This document shows positions 61,833 to 64,000 of a stretch of 64,000 nucleotides of DNA, in pieces. Within the stretch, counting starts at the first letter, position 1. Each line of letters starts with the position of its first letter. The position numbers were made by a program, and so were the translations under genes. Under the pieces are notes generated by a model. That model ran no database searches and was not told the origin of the DNA. It saw only the letters and a program-made list of their open reading frames with translations. Source of the DNA: JBMOUD01 sp049319665 (GTDB lineage: Bacteria > Pseudomonadota > Gammaproteobacteria > Enterobacterales > Enterobacteriaceae); assembly GCF_049319665.1 (NCBI RefSeq), contig NZ_JBMOUD010000008.1, positions 1 to 64,000 of the forward strand. The letters run 5' to 3'.

Positions 61833-63137
61833 TTATGCAGCGGTGTTCTGGTTCATCAGCTCAGTGAAAGTTGTCGCTTTTTCAGTCACTTTAGCTTGAG
61901 ACAACAGAGTTTCGACGGCTTGTTCTTCCAGCGCGACGTTACGCATGTTGTTCATCAGCTCTTTGTTTTTGCTGTAGAACTCGATAACTTCCTGCGGATC
62001 TTCGTATGCAGAAGCCATTTCTTCGATCAGTGCTTTAACGCGATCTTCGTCAGCTTTCAGTTCGTTTTTGCTGATCACTTCACCCAGCAACAAACCTACA
62101 ACTACGCGACGCTTAGCCTGCTCTGCGAACAACTCGCGTGGCAATTCCAGCGCTTGTTTTTCGTTGCCACCAAAACGCTGTGCAGCCTGACGACGCAGAA
62201 CGTCAACTTCACCGTCGATCAGTGCAGCTGGAACGTCGATGTCGTTAGCAGCAACCAGACCGTCGAGAACCTGAGTTTTAATACGGTTACGTACCGCGCC
62301 TTTCAGCTCACGGTCCATATTTTTACGTACTTCTGCACGCAGACCATCAACAGAACCATCAGCTACGCCGAAACGCTTGATGAATTCAGCAGTCAGTTCT
62401 GGCAGTTCACGCTCTTCAACTTTCTTCAGAACGATATCAAACTTAGCTGCTTTCCCTTTCAGGTTTTCAGCGTGGTAATCTTCTGGGAAGTTAACGTCGA
62501 TAGTGAATTCTTCACCCGCTTTATGACCCACCAAGCCTTCTTCGAAGCCTGGGATCATGCGGCCCTGGCCCATTGCCAGAACGAAATCAGCGGCTTTGCC
62601 ACCTTCGAACTCTTCACCGTCGATAGAACCGGAGAAATCAACGGTCACACGGTCTTCAGCCTGAGCTGCAGCGTCGCTGTCTTTCCAGTCAGCCTGTTGC
62701 TTACGCAGAGTTTCCAGCATGGCATCAACATCAGCTTCGTTAACCTCAACAACTGGTTTCTCAACAGCGATGTTTTCCAGATCTTTCAACTCAACTTCTG
62801 GGTAAACTTCAAACTCAACGGCAAAGCTGAAATCTTCACCCAACTTGTATTCACCTGGAACGTAGTTCGGTGCACCAGCTGGATTGATTTTTTCTTTGAT
62901 GATCGCATCAACAAAGTTGCGTTGCATCAGATCGCCCAACACGTCCTGACGTACGGAAGCACCGTAACGTTGCTCGATGATGTGGTTTGGTACTTTGCCC
63001 TTACGGAAGCCATCGATACGAACTTTTTTAGCCACGTTGACCAGTTCGCTCTTCACTGCCTTTTCAATGCTATCAGCAGGAACAGTAATATTAATACGAC
63101 GCCCAAGGCCTTGAGTGGTTTCAACAGAAACTTGCAT
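61833..63137 (-). CDS. tig: Trigger factor
   Basis: A ribosome-bound chaperone for nascent chains. The 434-residue protein has the ribosome-binding signature GFRKGKVP near residue 44, a PPIase (FKBP-like) domain around 150-245 (EDRVTVDFSGSIDGEEFEGG), and a helical C-terminal chaperone arm. It lies upstream of clpPX as in E. coli. No defects were seen. Confidence 0.98.
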   Translation of the reverse strand: MQVSVETTQGLGRRINITVPADSIEKAVKSELVNVAKKVRIDGFRKGKVPNHIIEQRYGASVRQDVLGDLMQRNFVDAIIKEKINPAGAPNYVPGEYKLGEDFSFAVEFEVYPEVELKDLENIAVEKPVVEVNEADVDAMLETLRKQQADWKDSDAAAQAEDRVTVDFSGSIDGEEFEGGKAADFVLAMGQGRMIPGFEEGLVGHKAGEEFTIDVNFPEDYHAENLKGKAAKFDIVLKKVEERELPELTAEFIKRFGVADGSVDGLRAEVRKNMDRELKGAVRNRIKTQVLDGLVAANDIDVPAALIDGEVDVLRRQAAQRFGGNEKQALELPRELFAEQAKRRVVVGLLLGEVISKNELKADEDRVKALIEEMASAYEDPQEVIEFYSKNKELMNNMRNVALEEQAVETLLSQAKVTEKATTFTELMNQNTAA

Positions 63138-63470
63138 CTTGTTACCTCAAAAAAATCACAGTGCTCGGTCAACTCCAGACGTCGTTCTCAAGATAAGAAG
63201 TCATCAGCAACAACTGACCTTGAAAACGACGTCTAAGAACCGGGACGGTTCCAATATGGAACCCTGGCCCTGTATTCAAGAGCATCCCGAAACCATTCCG
63301 GAAAAATAAGACGCGGCATTATAGCGATGCAACCGCGACGAGTCGAGGACGGTGATCTCACGAACAAGGTTAACTTGATCAACTCATAGAAAAATAATCT
63401 ACAAGCGGTGACGATCCCTCGCAAACATCAAGGCTGCATAAGCTTCAATTATCTTGCCGCTTAAGAAACT

Positions 63471-63494
63471 AAAAACGGCCCGAAGGCCGTTTTT
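63471..63494. terminator. Hairpin terminator in the bolA-tig gap
   Basis: A perfect AAAAACGGCC/GGCCGTTTTT stem with a CGAA loop has T-runs on both strands. On the minus strand it lies about 175 bp past bolA and could end its transcript. Confidence 0.7.
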
Positions 63495-63556
63495 AAAATT
63501 CGCATCTAGTAATACCGCATCTATGGCAGAAAGTTCCACAAATACCGTGATGCTAC

Positions 63557-63650
63557 AGTCAATAAACTTCAAGACTCAATAACTTCAAGATGCAGGAAGG
63601 CGGTAACTGAGCCAAAAACCCTGCAACTTGAAGCATAACGGGTATTATAA
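63557..63650. repeat. Interspersed palindromic repeat
   Basis: The stretch begins CAATAAACTTCAAG, repeats AATAACTTCAAGATGCAGG, and closes with CTGCAACTTGAAG and CGGGTATTA, which is roughly the reverse complement of its start. It shares AATAAACTTCAAG and ATGCAGG with 61675-61757. It resembles intergenic palindromic repeats of related genomes. Confidence 0.6.
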
Positions 63651-63667
63651 GATTGACGTGACTTAAA

Positions 63668-63982
63668 TTAGGCTAAAGTGCCTGCGCCGCGACAAGACGG
63701 CGAGGCCGGCACAGTGTCTTGCAAGCCTTCCCACTCTTTTAATGTATAGGTATGTAGAGCCAGGGCGTGAACGCTGCCTGCTAGCTCTTCAGCCAATACA
63801 CCGTAGATACCACGATGCCGAGCCAGGAAACGCTCACCGACGAATTTATCGCTCACCAGCACCACTTTAAAATGGCTTTCAGAGCCAGCTGGTACGTTAT
63901 GGCGGTAGCTCTCATCTGTTACCTCTAGGTACGCAGGTTCAAATGCCGCCACCAACTTTGCTTCTATTTGCTCACGAATCAT
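63668..63982 (-). CDS. bolA: Transcriptional/iron-sulfur protein BolA
   Basis: A 104-residue BolA protein that affects cell shape and stationary-phase genes and pairs with monothiol glutaredoxin. MIREQIEAKLVAAFEPAYLEV opens the class II KH-like fold, and FVGERFLARHRGIYG with its histidines carries the iron-sulfur and DNA-contact region. A GGAGATCTC stretch just before the ATG supplies the ribosome-binding site. The gene is complete, but its promoter lies outside the window. Confidence 0.95.
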   Translation of the reverse strand: MIREQIEAKLVAAFEPAYLEVTDESYRHNVPAGSESHFKVVLVSDKFVGERFLARHRGIYGVLAEELAGSVHALALHTYTLKEWEGLQDTVPASPSCRGAGTLA

Positions 63983-64000
63983 AGAGATCTCCTTAACTAG

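Larger units (their letters stand above)
63138..63667. other. Gap between bolA and tig
   Basis: 530 bp without a gene contain the tig promoter region, the hairpin at 63471-63494 and an interspersed repeat. E. coli also has a long gap between bolA and tig. No RNA gene was recognised. Confidence 0.5.

Noticed and set aside
61896..63236. 446-codon frame on the plus strand across tig
   Set aside because: It is an antisense shadow of the highly conserved trigger factor gene; its Phe/Gln/Val-rich translation has no family character.

Overview
The window is a chromosomal segment from a member of the Enterobacterales. Gene order follows the E. coli bolA-to-gsk interval almost gene for gene, read here in the opposite direction: bolA, tig, clpP, clpX, lon, hupB, ppiD, ybaV, fadM, queC, ybaE, cof, decR, mdlA, mdlB, glnK, amtB, tesB, ybaY, atl, ffs, hha, tomB, acrB, acrA, acrR, mscK, rsmS, priC, apt, dnaX, ybaB, recR, htpG, adk, hemH, gsk. 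Protein details and moderate GC suggest a lineage near Yersinia, Hafnia or Serratia rather than E. coli or Salmonella; the genus cannot be fixed by eye. No tRNA gene, rRNA gene, CRISPR array, insertion sequence or phage gene was seen.

The core carries replication and repair genes (dnaX, recR, priC), nucleotide salvage (gsk, apt, adk), haem synthesis (hemH), protein quality control (htpG, lon, clpXP, tig, ppiD), nitrogen sensing (glnK-amtB), multidrug efflux (acrAB with acrR) and the 4.5S RNA of the signal recognition particle. Readable regulatory sites fit these jobs: three heat-shock (sigma-32) promoters, before htpG, lon and clpP; a sigma-54 promoter before glnK; a perfect AcrR-type operator between acrR and acrA; and the three-part programmed frameshift signal inside dnaX.

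Synteny breaks where accessory DNA sits. (1) 9.0-17.9 kb, between dnaX and apt: a redox cluster (SDR, flavin amine oxidase, cupin, AhpD-like protein, LysR regulator, divergent second SDR), followed by a tightly coupled three-gene outer-membrane cassette (beta-barrel, POTRA-less Omp85-like barrel, DUF4056-type lipoprotein) with an AT-rich upstream region. (2) 28.9-32.8 kb, between acrB and tomB: a zinc-starvation module. It holds zinc-free ribosomal proteins L31 and L36 behind a perfect Zur-like box, convergent with a zinc-type ABC transporter operon that has its own Zur-like box and starts with a 35-residue membrane ORF; an unknown 117-aa gene lies beside it. (3) 33.9-38.2 kb, between hha and ffs: an adenine utilisation locus (LysR, adenine deaminase, NCS2 permease). 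(4) 52.2-52.9 kb, between convergent queC and fadM: a roughly 750-bp non-coding element with long inverted-repeat ends. A cysteine desulfhydrase gene (cdsH) lies between decR and cof, as in Salmonella. The E. coli neighbours aes, ybaN, ybaA, pdeB, ylaC and maa are absent from their expected places.

The best candidates for something poorly described are the three-gene outer-membrane cassette, the 35-residue leader ORF of the zinc transporter operon, the redox cluster whose first SDR lacks its catalytic tyrosine, and the queC-fadM repeat element.
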